From Varroa destructor (Eukaryota > Arthropoda > Arachnida > Mesostigmata > Varroidae): 64,000 nucleotides of DNA. Shown one piece after another: positions 1 to 15,300 of this stretch. Below the pieces are notes generated by a model, which worked only from the letters and a program-made list of their open reading frames with translations, made no database searches and was not told the DNA's origin. The translations under genes were made by a program, and so were the position numbers. The stretch covers positions 50,740,242 through 50,804,241 of the forward strand of contig NW_019211457.1 of NCBI RefSeq assembly GCF_002443255.2, in the 5' to 3' direction. Each line of letters begins with the position of its first letter. Positions within the stretch are counted from its first letter, which is position 1.

Positions 1-1255
1 ATTGATTTCTAGGTAGATTATTTATTCCATAAATATCACGCGTTACGCAGCCATGGCGGCGAGGATCAATGGTGCTAATCATGTTCACTACTTCTATTAT
101 GACATTGGGATTACCTATCTTTTGTAATTTAGTGAGCATAGCGTATCATAAGTATCATTGATTGAATAAAACTTTCATAAACATAAAGGGGAAACGTCTA
201 TGTACTGTCATACGAACAAAGCATAGTTGCAAATATGGCAGCTGAAAATTTGTTGTCACCGTCGCGACTTTCTTTTAGCTGGGTGGCATTTTCTGTGTAT
301 TCTGGGCCAACTTCATCATATTCCTTACGAGGCCCTAATTTCTGTGTCAACTGCATGCCGCGCGCGACCGACGACTACCAAATAATAGACGATTGTGGCG
401 GTCCGTCGTTTTTCAGTCCACAGATGAAACGACAGGTCAGGGTGGCCCGTTCTGTGGAACCGCGACAGTTATCAAAACAACGGCACAATGCTTATCTTGC
501 CTCGACAATTCTGACAGGTGAAACGATGTAGCTAACCAAAAAACACGAGAAAAATGAGCCTTGATGACTTGAGAACGAGAGAGAAGTTACACCTTTATTC
601 ATAAAGGTTATTGTCGTGTGGCAAACGTTACATTGATGTTCAGACTTTCTCGAAACGGCCACTTACTACCGATATTGGACGAAATATCTAAGTGGAAGGC
701 GTTAATCTATTTGCCATCGAATGGGTGACTGGTTACAAATGAGCTGAAAGTGAACCGCGCTGCTAGTAAATCGTCAAGGTTCGTTATATTATCGGAAGTT
801 TTTTAAAACTTCCGATTCACCAGGTGTTGCTCCCATAACTATGTGGTGTTCGGCGATCCTGAATTTACGCAAAGGTTTCAGCTTACGAGCTGAAACCCAA
901 GAAGGTAAAGTTTTTTTCTAATTTTTTTTTTAAATTTATTTTAAAGTTTTTCGACCCCAAATTACATGCGAAAGTATTGTTGAAATCATATGAGAGAGCG
1001 TGTTATATATATATATAATATAACAATAATAATAAGTATAGCATTACCAGAATATGCGCCCGTAGAGAAAACGATAATTTTGTGAGAACAGTATTTACTT
1101 GTCGTTTCACGTTTCCATTCAAATCATAATGTGTATGTCCTGATAGGTGATTTTATCTTTATTCAATGCAAATGTATTGACTCGAAAGGGTCGATATTTT
1201 TACTTAATTAAAATCTGTCTATAGTTCTATAGCTGAAGAGGCGGTGGTGTGTGAC

Positions 1256-1258
<3 letters not shown>

Positions 1259-1301
<43 letters not shown>

Positions 1302-1320
1302 CTATATATACTATATATAC
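1259..1320. repeat. (AT)n microsatellite with ACTATAT-type interruptions
   Basis: A pure alternating AT run of about 34 bases (1259-1292) is followed by three interrupted copies of a TATATACTA-like unit. Read on the minus strand it makes an artificial Tyr-Ile/Val repeat peptide, which is not a gene. A shorter AT run lies at about 1003-1019. Confidence 0.95.
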
Positions 1321-2453
1321 TAGTACGCTAGAAGCCCCATTCGTCTCTTTGCTTGTCGGGCCCAAAGCGACTAAGTGGTTCGATGAAGCTGAATCTCTGT
1401 GGATCACTAAGGATTGATTCTTAGAAGATCAGTATAGAAGATGAGGCCGATTGGCTAAGTATTTCCCTATAGAGAGAAGAGTTTCCTTTTTCAATAAAGC
1501 GTAATGCTAATTTTATTCCCATTTATCATATCTAAAAACTACGTTTCACTAACGTTCACCAACAGCAGGGCGGCCACCAGCATCCTACGCATGCATCAGT
1601 ATGAAAATTGTCGAAATCTGTTAGGTAACGGTTTCTAGTGAATAGCTGGCTTCCATTTAACGTTATTTTTATTATAAATATTGTTAGCCTTTGGGCTTTA
1701 AAATTTAATAGCAAAACAGACACAAGGCAAGGCCCGCAAGTGGCGCTTCATTGGGAACTAAACATAGGCGTTATAATTAATCAAAACATTAGCTTTTATT
1801 TTTATCCGTATTCTCAACTAATCTGTCATCAATTTTGTTAACCAGCGAATACAATATTGATGGAGGACTCACCAAGAACAGTGCATGCTTCAATGGTACG
1901 TCACAGTATTGTGAATCATGGATAGAAGTGTATTAGAGTTATAGCGTTTATACTTCTATAAGCGTTTATAGCATCAGTCACACATGATTCAGTAAAAAAA
2001 AAGTATTTTTTTATTTGTGAGAAATTCTTAAAAGAGCCGGTCGCGTTGATTACGCGACATTTATTAGTTTTCTTTCGGCATAACCTTTATCGTACACTTT
2101 GTTCTTTTTGCAGTTGACTGAACAATAATCCAATATCTTTTATGACTTCTAGTGCGGGTACTAACGACTTTACCTGAATGTGACACCTGTCAGGCCGCCT
2201 CAGATACAATAAGCAGGCTGAGTGTGTCATATACAGGATTGGACCGACAAAAGCCGGAAGTCGGTTGAATGGCGTTAGCCTCTCCCCAGCTGATACCTGG
2301 GAGCGTCTGCAAATAGATGCAAGTTTGATTAGTTGATAAGGACGCCCATTATCCTGTTGTCCCGCATACTCTACTGTTTGTATTCTTTAGGCTGCTTGTT
2401 TGTCTTGGGAGATTTCGGTTATAAGTGACATTTTTATAGCGATATTATTTTAT

Positions 2454-2474
2454 ATTATTATTATTATTATTATT
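2454..2474. repeat. (ATT)7 microsatellite
   Basis: Seven consecutive ATT triplets in non-coding DNA. Nothing nearby suggests a function. Confidence 0.95.
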
Positions 2475-5400
2475 AGCGATATTAGACATTAGAAAGACTG
2501 CCAGCTCGATCTTACTCGAATCGAGCGATGCCAAAGAACGAATCCAGATAGATATCTATACTCTAATCCATATTTTGCTTTCCCAGTTCTCAACGCACAG
2601 TGGTTGAAATAAACATAAATAAGCATACTGTGGGACAGAGTGTTGATTTAATTCATGTTTGTCTTAATTAGTTAACAATTAGTAACAAACAGTCCGTACA
2701 TGTCAACCAGACACCGGCTGAAAGCCACACTTGACAGCATAAATAACTCCGACGTAGCGCTGTTTTTTGAAAGGCTATGCTCTATGTGGGCCTTTTCTTT
2801 TTCTCCATGTTGTTCTCGGAATGGACCAGCAAATACAGTACCGTAATGATCGGTGTTTATCGAGCCATATTTCGTGTCAGCACATAACAGTATGTCGTTG
2901 ACAGTGACTGTTTTTACTATAATCCTCAACATGTAATGGTTATGAGTTCATCAGTAGCAGGAATAACAACTAGGTTTTGCTACATATGTTCGGACGTTTG
3001 TGTTCAACGGAACAAACTGATCTATATTTCGTCCGGTTCGTGAAGCAGTGAGGTGCTTTTGCGTGCTACCAACGTGCTTTCTATATGTTTACAAAACAGT
3101 ACAACACAAGACGGGCGGATACCTCTGGACAACCTTACCTGGCCAGTTTTGTCACGTAGAATGAAATTTCCTGGTTCTTTAGCACGTGAACTGCGAACTG
3201 CGTGTCTTTATATCATACTACTTGATCTATTGTCTAAAGTAAATGATGCCGCTTCATTATTACCGCGGCTGTGTTGTTTTATTTTAAATACATATAAAAA
3301 TCTGCATAAACGCGACTCCCCCTAATATCGTGGAGTTTCATCCCTCGGATATATGTTAGAACTTTAAACATTCCGTGTCCGACGTTCTAAAGCTCTTGAA
3401 AGACAAAGGCGGCCTGAAGCATAGTTCTGTCTCATTACGGCCACCATTTCGTAGTAGTCATGGCGGTGAATCGGCCATATTGAACAAAATAGCTATGGAG
3501 GCCACATGTCCATGCTTTCGCTTTCTCCGTGCGACGCTGCCCTAACAACCTATTCCAGCCTATTCGTTGCGTGCTCTCATCAGAAACTCGATATCGTGAT
3601 AATAGCGCTAGTCTACCATAACATACGTAACCAGATCTAGTAGACCATACGTCTTGAATAGATTGTTTGCACATCAAGATGGATTGCTACAAAAGGACGT
3701 CAACTTAAACAGTTGCTAGCTATAGTGAAGTATAATATCGGTTTGGATGATTGACGTCAGTCAACACTGAGCTGCTTGAATTACGAGGGCGAGACATTTT
3801 ATTCGTTTGTTTTATTAGGATACTAATCCAAACAATATCCTACTACAGTGACATGGTGCAGCCCTTTGCCGCCCACAGACTCAAATTTGTTGCACGAATG
3901 GCGATATCGTAATCACGCTACTACGTTCTTGATCCCCATAAATAAAATGAAGCGAGGGTAATTATATAATCGATATAATTTATTATCATCATGACTATAA
4001 GATATTGAAAGAACGGTGAACATTTTTTTTAACATTATAATTCGCACGGTACATTCATGTAGCGCTGAATACGAGTCAATAAGCGCATCACCGCAGACAG
4101 CGAGACCTGTCTGGCTTTGGAATATTAACGTTTTTCACGCAGTGTGTTGGCACAGTTTTCAGACGTTGACGTGAGTCAGTCCGCTAGTTGACCAAGCCTT
4201 TTTTTGTTTCTTTGTTCTCTATCGGACTGAAAGAAAGTGACTTGGACGGGTCGACGGTCATCCCGTCGAGTGTTTGTTTGATACCGAGACGACGACGACA
4301 GCGGCGGCTGCTGCTGTAAGTTTCCTTTTAAGGCTGTTTGCCACATCGGCCTTCTGTAGGGTCCTTTCTTCCTGTGCGTTGCTCTTAAATGTTTAAGTAT
4401 TGTTTGTTTTAAGAGCTGAGCTCCAATGGCTAATTCTTCACTTAGTAACAACTTGGGCGGTGGATATAGCATTTCTACGAATTCGAATCCAGTAGATTTA
4501 CGCACTCTGCAAATTTTTCAACTTTATAGCTTTGTGTAAATGAATCTTTACATGTTTTAAGGGTCGTTGGTCTTCGACAGAGCATAATACGGTTGTCTCC
4601 ACCAGCGTATTGAATATGACATGGCAATGATGTAGCTCGCATTTCTGAGGATAATGTTTTACCACATCGTTGTTTGGCTTATTTAAAGATTTTTTTGGGA
4701 GAACGACGAACCGCTGTAAAGCGACGCTTCGCCGACTACGCAAATGAAAATTAAAAACGTTTTGTTTTTGCCATTTCACGCATCTTCGAAAATTACCTCC
4801 CACGCAAGGAATTTATGTGGTGCAAATATAAGTTTCCTTGGCACAGACCGCTTTCGCACGTGTTTCCGAGTGTCTACAAAAATCGTTGCCCGCTCTTTTT
4901 TTATTAAATGAACAGTAGTAGCTATTGGCATATGTTAGTCATTGTATCGTTCAATGAGCAGTAGCTATATCTCGCCATTTCTTAGAATTGTGCGTATGAG
5001 GGATGCAGGCAAGCCTCACTCACTCGGTGCAGCTTTAAAGGCGAAGAGAAAAGCAAGCGTAGGCCGGTAGTGGCGATCATGGTGGTGGTGGCGACCATTG
5101 TCGCTCATTGTTGTTCGGGCGATGGTCTACGAATAGATTTGAGTTGGCGGATCGTTTTTGATTTCGCAGCATATGAATGTGTATAGAAAAAAAACAACCA
5201 TAGCTTTAGCTTCACACTGTTCAGATCTGGCGTATTTGACTGCTTAACATTTGTCCCCCTCCACTCAATGTACAAGACATACATCTATGTATGTAGACGA
5301 CAACGTGTGCGTACTCAACGTCAGCGGCGTCAACAGCTAACAGCAGCGGCTCATCACGGTTCGGATAAACGGACAGACGTTGCTACCCCCACAGCCGCCG

Positions 5401-8400
5401 GCAGCGTTGCCGCGGCTACCAGCACCTCCCCCCTACTGATAACAGCAATAGAAGCGTACAATAATACATCTATTATTTAACAGATATGAAACGGTTAGCG
5501 TAGTCCCAGTGTGTACATATCATATACGTTTTATTTAGTCAATCGCAAGCGGAATGTTTGTTATCACTATTATCCTTATTACTACTATTATCCTTTTACT
5601 CCTCATCAGGAAGTTATACAATTACGCTATGCATTCACATCTGTTCCTCTCAGTAACGGTGTCTGTTATCTCTAGTAGTGTTTTTTTCTTGTTTCTATTG
5701 AGATAGAACAGGGTGAACTGATATAGTCAGAACGAAGATACATAGAAAGAGAAGCATACAGCATAATATACATAAGCTCATATAGAAGATGTTTAGTAAA
5801 GGGGATATACTCTAAACGGGGTGTTGTCTTCGATATGAACGCTATAAGAAAAAGTTAAAGCAACTTCGTATGCGTGACGATGACAACAACGCTGCCTGCC
5901 GCCCGCACCAATAGAGCCAATAGAATAGCTATAACAGCGGCGACGGCCGGGCTGACACAGACCGTTTGTTAGTCCACCACTCCCGTGCTGGTCGATAGAT
6001 GATTCTATAGAAGATATTTTAAAGCTGTTACTGATGTTTTACATCGGCTGCTGCTGTCTCGTTCTTGATAGAGATTTTCCCAGTTCCTCCCTCTTTCATT
6101 CGATCTGGTGAAGACCCATTTTTAACGAACAGTCAACTATTTCCCCCGTACGACGTTACAGTGGATTCTGAGCCTATATATTTCTCTAGCACATATTCGT
6201 GATGGTGCATGTCTTAGCCGTTAGAAACAACTGTCGAGAGATTCAGAAACAGCAGCGAACGGCTCTGCGATATTTGCTGTTCTCTTGTTTTCATTCACAA
6301 ACAGCGACGATGGCGATATCGGACCGGAAACAACATTACCGCTAACGATTTTACCAACCGGCATTAGACCGGGGATCCAAATTTTTCCATTAGAAGTAGC
6401 AGGAGAACGTCTATTTGCAATGGAGCTTTGATCTATAGAACTACTATTATGACTTCTCATGTACATACATACATACACAAGCGGGACAGGCTGCAATCAG
6501 CAGTATGCTATAGCACTTGATTGATGTTCCGCTACAAGCGACTGCGCAATGTCCAATCGCGGTGAAAGTTGATTCCTCTCTTGGTTCTCGTGTACTCCTT
6601 TCACTGCCGTTGCCAGCAAAACTACTTTGAAGCCAATAGTTGTACTGACTGTAATAGACGTGAAGTCGGCGTACATGTTATTGTTGACATTGATATGATA
6701 GTGGTGATGGGCTTGTTTTTGTATATGATTCACAACGGTCACCAAGGTGCTTCAAATTTCCTCTAAAGATATTTTACAAGCGTAAGTGAATCATATTACG
6801 ATTTCGCCACACCCATTGATCGGTACGTTCAGATGGCATTCATTACGTATCATTGCTCGAGTCCATTGTGGATGTGCGTCTGCAATCGGTGGAGCGCCAA
6901 AATAAACAAAACGTCAACATATTGTGCGTTTTATACTCCAACTTCATCGGAAGATGCGCTTACTAAACTTGTTACAGCTGTTAGGATACGTTCCTAAGAG
7001 CTCTCGCGTTGAACCCGAAACTTCCAGGCTGATCTTCGATCTGGGGTGCTTCACAACTTCCAACTTTGGAATCGCTTTGCACCTTGCTGTGGAAAGCGAA
7101 GCCAATAATTGCGTGAGCGGAAGTAGCACCAAGCTGCTCGTCTCCAGATAGCGGTGTGTAAGAACTCGAAACACCGAACGTCGTCATTGTCCCTTGGGAA
7201 ATACGCGATGGCCGGAGCAACCGTGTTCTTGTCGTTCTATGTGTTGATCACGGACGACAGCTCACAATACAGTGCGTGTTTATGTATATCTATATGTGTG
7301 TTTCCGCATATCTACCGCATGTATTTTGCCATCAGCACTGTCTTTTACGTTGCCATTTGTCGGTCAAACGACTTTGCATCGGTCGGATCTAACAAGAATG
7401 GCTTGAACAAAATATCGCCACATGAACAGTTTTCAGATACCAGTCTCACAGCTTTGACGAAAACGATTTCTGCACGGGACCATCTCATTTAAGCTGCAAA
7501 AGGAAACATTGAGAACAACAACATACACAGAGCAGAGTCGAAACCAGCTTTGGCTTATACTGAAGAGATAGGTGCCAGCCTTCCAGCCAACTGTGGAAGA
7601 TGCATTGTCGGTGTAATGCTGTTACCGTTAGCTGCATTCGTTTCATTGCTTTGTGTTAGCTATTCTAACCTCGGCCACCGACGTCCTGAAATAGGATTTG
7701 GCGAGCTCACGACGAACGTCGATGAAAGACCTCTTCTGTCTTCTCCTCACGGCCTACAAGAAAAATCAACAGAAAAAGAGTGCGCTTGCTGTCCACAGGC
7801 ACCAAAAGCACACGACAACTTTTCAATGAAGTCGCCTATCCTTGTGCCTATATATTCTATCATTAATACGACTCCTCTTGCCATTATTAAATCAGCAGCA
7901 CCGTATTACTTCGTTTCCTCTTAATGCTGTTGGTTGGGTACTGTTAGTTTTAGGTATGACTAAGATGACGGGATGACGCACAGTGACAGGTCCGTCACAC
8001 AATAGCAGACGCCCAAATCCTCCTCCACATTTGTCCTGTGCCTCTCAGCATAACTGCAGCAGTAAGAGGGTCACAGTCGTTATTATAGGCTGCCACAGTT
8101 TCGACAAACGTGCGCTAGTAGCAGTAGCGAAGACAAAGTACACTTTCTTCCGACTGACTGACTAAAAGGAGGCGAGGGTCGTGCTTCGTTAGGCCGAGAC
8201 CTATAGTCGGTACTGTTATAAGGGCCGGGTTAATCGACGCCAGCCAGGGAATGAACTCTCCTCAGAGGAGGACTATAAACGACTGCTTCTCGAAAGGTGC
8301 GCGAGTGGGGCCAAAGGGGGGTCGGGAGCTTGGGTCATGCGTTCAATGTTGCTGGCTGTTGCTATTGCGACTGCTAATCCTTAAAACTAGGAAAGTACGC

Positions 8401-8804
8401 ATCGCCCTCTTCTCACATAATCCCTGTCGCTAGCCATTCATATAGGGCGCTTTGACGCAATAGATTTACGCTTAGATCCACACATAATTAGGCGTACTAT
8501 GTGATTAAATTAAACCGTTATATTGTATTTATATGTATGATCCTTCAAATTACATCTTATTCTTCAGGGCCCGGGTCAAGGTATTGATGAGTTCACAGAG
8601 ATGTGATGAATCCATACGCTCAAGTGTTGTCGCGTCGGTTCAAATTGAAGACTGCGTATCTTCTATCTGATGCGAAGCTTACGTGGTTAAGCTCGAATGA
8701 CCCTGCAAGTTATTATTATATAGCTAGACGAATTAGTATGTTTCTGTATGCGTACACGTGAGTGCATACACCACGTCGTCGCCATCGATGATCGCTTCTA
8801 GGGC

Positions 8805-8856
8805 TGCCGCTGATTCCTGACTCCTGTATGTAGTCACGGGTCAGGAATCAGCGGCA
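8805..8856. repeat. Perfect 17-bp inverted repeat (hairpin)
   Basis: The left arm (8805-8821, beginning TGCCGCTGATT) is exactly complementary to the right arm (8840-8856, ending AATCAGCGGCA). The loop is 18 bases and can itself pair a little (GACT/AGTC). The arms do not extend beyond the 17 bases. No flanking gene explains it. It could be a hairpin RNA, the core of a small foldback element, or a local inverted duplication. Confidence 0.85.
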
Positions 8857-11800
8857 TAGTCAGCGTTGTAGTAAAGACTTGTATATATACAGCTTGTTTC
8901 GACCCGACTAAAAGTCATACTTATTGTTTAATTTTTTCGGTTATGGTTATCTTCCCAACTTTACACATCCTGAACATGATCAACAAATCGCCACAAGTGG
9001 CGCAACGTATATTTGACACGCGTGCAACGATAGAACTTTCGAATAGAAAACGCAAATAATTATGCTATTCCTTGAAATAAGTTATTATTGAAATGATGTT
9101 CAAAGATAACTACGCGTAATATCTTTCCTCTGTAGTAGTTACAACTGAAGTATGAACGGACCACGCAACGCCGACGGTGCGGTTTCAATGTAGTAAAATT
9201 ATGGAACTTACTAAGGTTAGTCGCTATAGCGCATCGTATAGCGACAGAGGCATTTGGCGGAAGTAGTAAAAAGAAGGAAAATTTGCTGAGAAAGAAAGTG
9301 TGCGTACACAGAAGGAGGCCGAGCCGTTCGAGAAATGGAACAGGCAAATCTAGCTAGTTAATCATTCATGCCAGCATTTAGTACAGACAGCCCAGTTGTC
9401 CATATAAACAACAACAGCGTCATCAAAGCCATACTGCCAACAACCAATATGGGTTATGCTCACATGGCTGTGTTTGTGTAACAATCTGGGCGTGTGTGGG
9501 TCTCTACGCGTCATCGCTAGCACCGCGACAGTATGACACCAGCTAGCCACTGGCTTTGCCAGAGTTGACTCGAATTTGCCGTGCAGCTCCTTGTAAGCGT
9601 AGCCTCGGTCATGTCAGTATCCAGCAGCTGATAGACTGGCTGGATGCGTGCTGGGTATGCTCTTATAGGAGACAGCCCAATGACCAAGTGACTATAGGAG
9701 CAGTAATAACAAGCAAGCGGGCACGCAGGCAGGTAAACAGTCACACTGGTGCGACGGGACAGTCAGTCGAGAAAAATCCCTCAAGTTTGTCCGCTTCGGG
9801 GTCACCACTGAGGCTGAAGAGATGTTGTGTATCGGCGCATCGTGGTCCCTGTGCGCGCGCAATTTGGTAACACCGCAACAGCGGTTCTTTCGTCAGTCAG
9901 GACGTGGTTGCGAATGACATTTGTTTTTCAAGGAAGCTTTGCCCCTATTTCTCTCAGCACTTGTAAATGTGACAGCTAGGGAGCGTAGTTGCTCCTGCCG
10001 TTATTTTAGTACGATGAGCAACGTTAACTTGGTTGGCTTCGAACGAGCGTTAGAAATGTATAGAAGCGAAACGCGCGTAGAATTCGATGACATTGTGTGT
10101 ATAGGTATACTTAGGCAATGTAGTTTTTCATTTTGAAACGCAGGAAGCTGTTATGTTAAGCGTCCGCATGGCTTCTTTCACATATCTATTTTACTACTGT
10201 GTAACGTTATTTCGCTTAATAGCATAAAGTTCGTATCAAAACATTTCAATGATCAGGCAGTGCTGTTTATAGAAAACATCGTGTTGGATCTAACGGTGTT
10301 ACACGCCGAGGCTCTATATTTACGTACACTACCGGACTACCATTATTTGCAACATTGCACACGATCTTCATGCTCTTCTAATGACAGTGAAGCCATATCT
10401 TCGCTTGTTAGGCATCTTCTTAACGTTCATAATACGCTTCAGTATTTATTTCGTTTGAACAGGCAATATTTTCGATGACACAGTAGAATATATTGTATTG
10501 CTATGAAAAACCGTCTTTTCGGTCAATTAATCCTATATTCAACGTATGGTAGTAATAATCTTACCTTAGCGAACTCTATTAAGGACACAGAACTTCCGCG
10601 TAATCCTTCCGTCTACAGATGATAACGGGCATTTTTGTCGTTCCCAATTGAAAATACTCAGAAAAGAGTAACACCAATGAATGCGAGAAAGAGATGCGCA
10701 GCTAGGAAGATTATTAAACAGAACCCCTTCACGCCCTATAAATGTTTCTGCTAGTTGCTTTTTTATGGATGTAGAGCCGTTTGTAGATACTCATTCAGTA
10801 CTTTTTTTTATGGCGAAACATTTTTCGAAGCCATTGCTGCTGCCCCCCATTAGTCGTTTGGTTCACGCTTGGCACTACGTAGCTATCTGTTTGTTCTTCA
10901 GCTGACGATGTGACGTTTTGCCAGGACTGTAGGGATGATGCTCGCGGCAGCGACTTTACTCATTATTATTATTATTGCCTACGGTTCACAGCATACTTCC
11001 ACTGGGAACTTCTGGAGTGACAGATTCGCTATTATGCCCGGCAGTAGCTGTACCCATTCTGGTGAAGCGCGTTTTAGAAGGTCATGGCGCGAAAAGTTAC
11101 TGGTTAGCGACACTGTATTGCCATCACTTCATGCCTGGCTATATTCGCTTAAGTGCCGAGATGGGTGCAATGAAAGTATTTACCTGCACGCGACTACCTA
11201 AACTGGCAGGTACGAGACATTCTGGGCTTATTACCCGTGCAGCTTATACGATCAAAATCACAATTTACAATGCTGAAAATGTTTATCATGCAGTTTTTTT
11301 TCCAATTGCTTTAGATAAGCTGGCTATATTAATAGTTCCGCTAGTAGGCTAGAGCACCGCGTAGGGGTAGTAGTATAGTTTACAGTTAAGCAGGTAACAG
11401 TCTAAATATTCAACAGAGTCTTCAATATCGTATCGATTGCGGTGTCGCTTGTCCACTTATTTGTTTTGCCATTATAAACAGTAAGAAATAATGAACCGCT
11501 GAAACCAGTTTAGGATAATTTTTAAACGCTTTAGTCGTTTTTGTCTAATTTGTGTTTTAGTCAAATATTTTTTTTTTGCGATTATTACAGCTCAGCAACC
11601 TAAACGACGCAACCTTACCGCTTGTGGCGTCTTAGATTGCAAAGGCTTTGATCTACCATATAAAACAAGGGCTGTGATAAAAAAATGCAATAGAGTACCA
11701 GGGTGCAGACCAGGTTTTCACTATCAAATTTAATACGTTTCACTTCCTCTACTATTTATAATACTTTCCTTTTGTATAAAAGTCGCTCTAAAATTTAAAC

Positions 11801-12353
11801 AGGCGCGCACATTTGATGGTCGAGGCTCGAGTATTTGCCGACACTGGCGTCATTAACAAATTAATTCGGTCAATCAATGGTTTATCCGAGTCGGCTATGG
11901 TTTGTTATCGAAACTGCGAATATATTGCAACTCGCCAGCCGCATATCTAAGTGCTTTATAAGCTTTTCTATTACCATCTAAACGATACCGGCTTCGCTGT
12001 CCTCATAATCGCATAATATGGTCCTGAGATGCCATAATTGTGTAGTAGTATCTATAAGTGCTGTTCCTGCTGTAGACTTCGTTACCTTCACGTGCTTGTG
12101 GGAGGCGCTTCGGCCGTCTGTCCGTGTATGGACTTCGAGGCTAGAAAAAATAGTTCCTATTAGGGAGATGAAGAAAAGGTGACGAAGAAATGATGAATGT
12201 GAACTAGCTGAGAACTCAAGTTAGACGTGCGGAGGTGGGGACATCAAATAGGCTGGAATGTCGTCTCCCTTGCGGAAGCAGCATCTTGATCTTAGTCCGT
12301 TTACTAAAACTGCCCTGCTCTACAACCGCAGCTGTTTAAGCTGAAGATTAGCT

Positions 12354-12367
12354 CCCCCCCCCCCCCC
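12354..12367. repeat. C14 homopolymer
   Basis: Fourteen consecutive C residues in non-coding DNA. Such tracts are prone to length error in assemblies. Confidence 0.95.
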
Positions 12368-15300
12368 TCCGTTGTTGCATTGGTCGTCTTACACCTTATT
12401 TCATTTGGTCTTACCGTGTTACATCGTGTCAGCGTAACTGCCTTTACGGATCATTTTCATCGGAAGCCAAATGCCTGTTTTCTACATGTCTGTTCGACAC
12501 GGTCGAGCTGAACATTATTAATCAGCAGTCGTGCGGTGACGACGACTCAGACGTGCTAACACATTCAAAATTGGACATATTTGTCTACGCAAAGCGGGCC
12601 GTCAGTCAAATGACAACAAGTACTGTACAGCTATACGGTGCCTGCTGTTCGTTGATGGCGGACGGTCAACTGGAGGGGAAAGAAATTGTTGAGTTAGCGG
12701 GAAAGCCGCTGGTTCAATCGGTCATGCTACGAGCCTCGCCACTAATTAAACTTACAATTACTAAGTAGTAAAGTAACGTCAGAGCAGACCAGATTAGGCG
12801 GTTACAGATTATTATACAATGGAATCTACAATACTTTACCTTTACTTATCTTGGACTCACTGAAGCCGCTATTAGACCCCAAGAGAAGTGTACAGTTAAT
12901 CGTTAGCATGCCTGTAGACAGTGCAAACCGAGTAGATATTGCAGTAACGGGCTTTCCAGGCATGGACAATCGCATGCTTATATGTGTTTATTAACTATAT
13001 GTTTGCTTTTGGAATCATAAGGGCCCAATTCGTTCGCTGCTAATAGTAAGACATGTTTACTTTAAGCGATTTGTAGCAATGTGGCTACCTACTATTATGC
13101 TTCGTCAGCTCACGCTATCATTGTTAATTCGAAACTGAAAAGAACCAGCCTTTCAAATCGGTAGCACCTGATGAGTCAGAATACAGATCCGATTCCGGGA
13201 AATTATTGTTCTGAATAGAGCGAGTTATGGAGGAACATGCGCGAGCACTACGTATTGATTACTTCATCTAAACGGTAGTTAATAGAAATATGTTTTCTTT
13301 ACTGATATTGCTTTACTCATGTGGTTATTTGCTATTCTAGCTGAAAAGTACATGTGTCGAAGCACGACAGGTAGCTAAAAAGGCCATAACGTCAGCAGTC
13401 GACATGTGTTTTGAGGTATATCAGTCCAATTCGAAACGAAGGGAATTCGCTTCCATTGATAGACTTATTGACGGGCAGATGCTGATATGCTTATTGAAGC
13501 GGTGATCCTCCGCTTCTCAGTCTCGCTGAAGCGTTGCTCCCTCGAACAAACCCTTAGCTTCAGCGAGGACTCGAAGACTGTTGCCTGATCGCCCGGGATG
13601 ATAGGGTTTATACCATAACGTCACTCCGGCCAGCCTACGTACAAGTAAGGATGTAGGCACAACTATCAAGAGACATAACATATAGCTAGCTGTTTCATAT
13701 TGTGTGGTGTGCATGTTTTAATCTTATGGACACTTGGACAGCGGTCTGTGCTGCGACGTTCTTGATGTGATAGTTTCGATACGCTGAAGAGAAACGATTC
13801 TTCGACAAGAATTGGGATTAGTCTTTACCGATTTGCTTCTTGTTTTGTATAATTATTATTGTTTCTAACTACGTGCTACGAATTTTGAATTCATTTTTGA
13901 CTTGGCCATTTTCCCGCTAACGTTTCTCTTTATATTTAGGTCAAGTCAATGAGTCATTCCTACGTAAGCACCTTCAGTCTGTGTTTGTATAAACGCGACA
14001 AATTATCGCTAGAGTTACTAGAGTGATGTGAAGTGCTGCTCAATGCTGCCGAAAAAACCTGACTGTCATTGTGAAATACCCGAGGTGGTCTATTTGTTTC
14101 TTCACGTCGTAGTAGTATAATATATAGAATACGTTTCGGAATGTTTATTATTAGGTGTAGATTTTAAGAGGCAAGATGTAACCGCTACATACTGATAACT
14201 ACGGGCTCCACCCCGTTCATGATCCGTTTTATTAATTTCGCTTTTCTTTAACATTATTATTGATTTAAACAGTAGATCTCCAAAAGATCCGTCAAACGAA
14301 TGGCATGCTTTTATAATTTCCCGGTCAGCGTCAGTAAATTTAATTCACGACATAACACTTTTGCATCTAGTAAAAATATTAATTAAAACAACAACGTTTT
14401 TATTTTACCTTTTTCCAGAAACAAATTTCAAAATAAGTAGCTTCGGCTATGAGATGCTGCTTTCATAAAATTCAAAAAAAAAAGTAAGTCCTCAAAAACT
14501 CATGTTAAGTTAAGAAACATTTAGATGTAACTGTAACTTCAATCACCTGTACCTTATATGGGGCTAAATGTGGAGTTCCTCTACATCTTTCTGATCCAAT
14601 TGTACAAAATTATATTTTCTGCATCAGCTAAGATCTCATATCATCTCATATTTTGCGTTTCGCCACAATTTCTGCTCCCGTTGAATATGAACTGAACGTT
14701 TATGAAGCTGGGAAACACAACGGATTGTACAACTAATGATATCTGTCAACTAATGATGTCTATTTTTGCGCATTGTGGTTCTATCGAACCAACAGAGGTT
14801 CAGCATATCGCTACTGTATGCCACAGATATATCGGTACAATATTCCAGGCGGTATATTATTCCAGGCGAGTTTGAGTTTTAAACCCAATGCTATTACTAT
14901 AGCATTTCATCAGATACATGGTGGCCCCTTTCAGCGAGAAACGAGGTTTCACCCGTTTCCAACGGCGACCATTTTTCGTGTTCCTAGACATAACAGGCAA
15001 AATGTTACCCACTGAACCATTCCACGGAGATATTTCAAATGGTCATATTGTTGCTACTTCAGCCGCTGGTGGAGATACTTGAAATGCACACTATTTCGCT
15101 ACCACGAAAACTACTAAAAAAAAAAAATACAGTCATACGCTTTCTTATATGACCCCGCTAATTGTTGTTGTGGTAGACCATACATTGCCTTTGTTAGAGA
15201 GCTTGCTTGTTGTATGAGTTGCCAATGTTTGTTGTGGGCTGTTCTCAGGATGGTCGATGCTCGATATCTGAGAAGCATTGCATAATGCTAGGGCTTACAA

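Noticed and set aside
1219..1407. Minus-strand frame with a long Tyr-Ile repeat
   Set aside because: It is entirely explained by translation of the (AT)n microsatellite.
7550..7924. 125-codon plus-strand frame with a hydrophobic segment
   Set aside because: It begins at a TTG rather than ATG, has no recognisable domain and is not supported by neighbouring exons.
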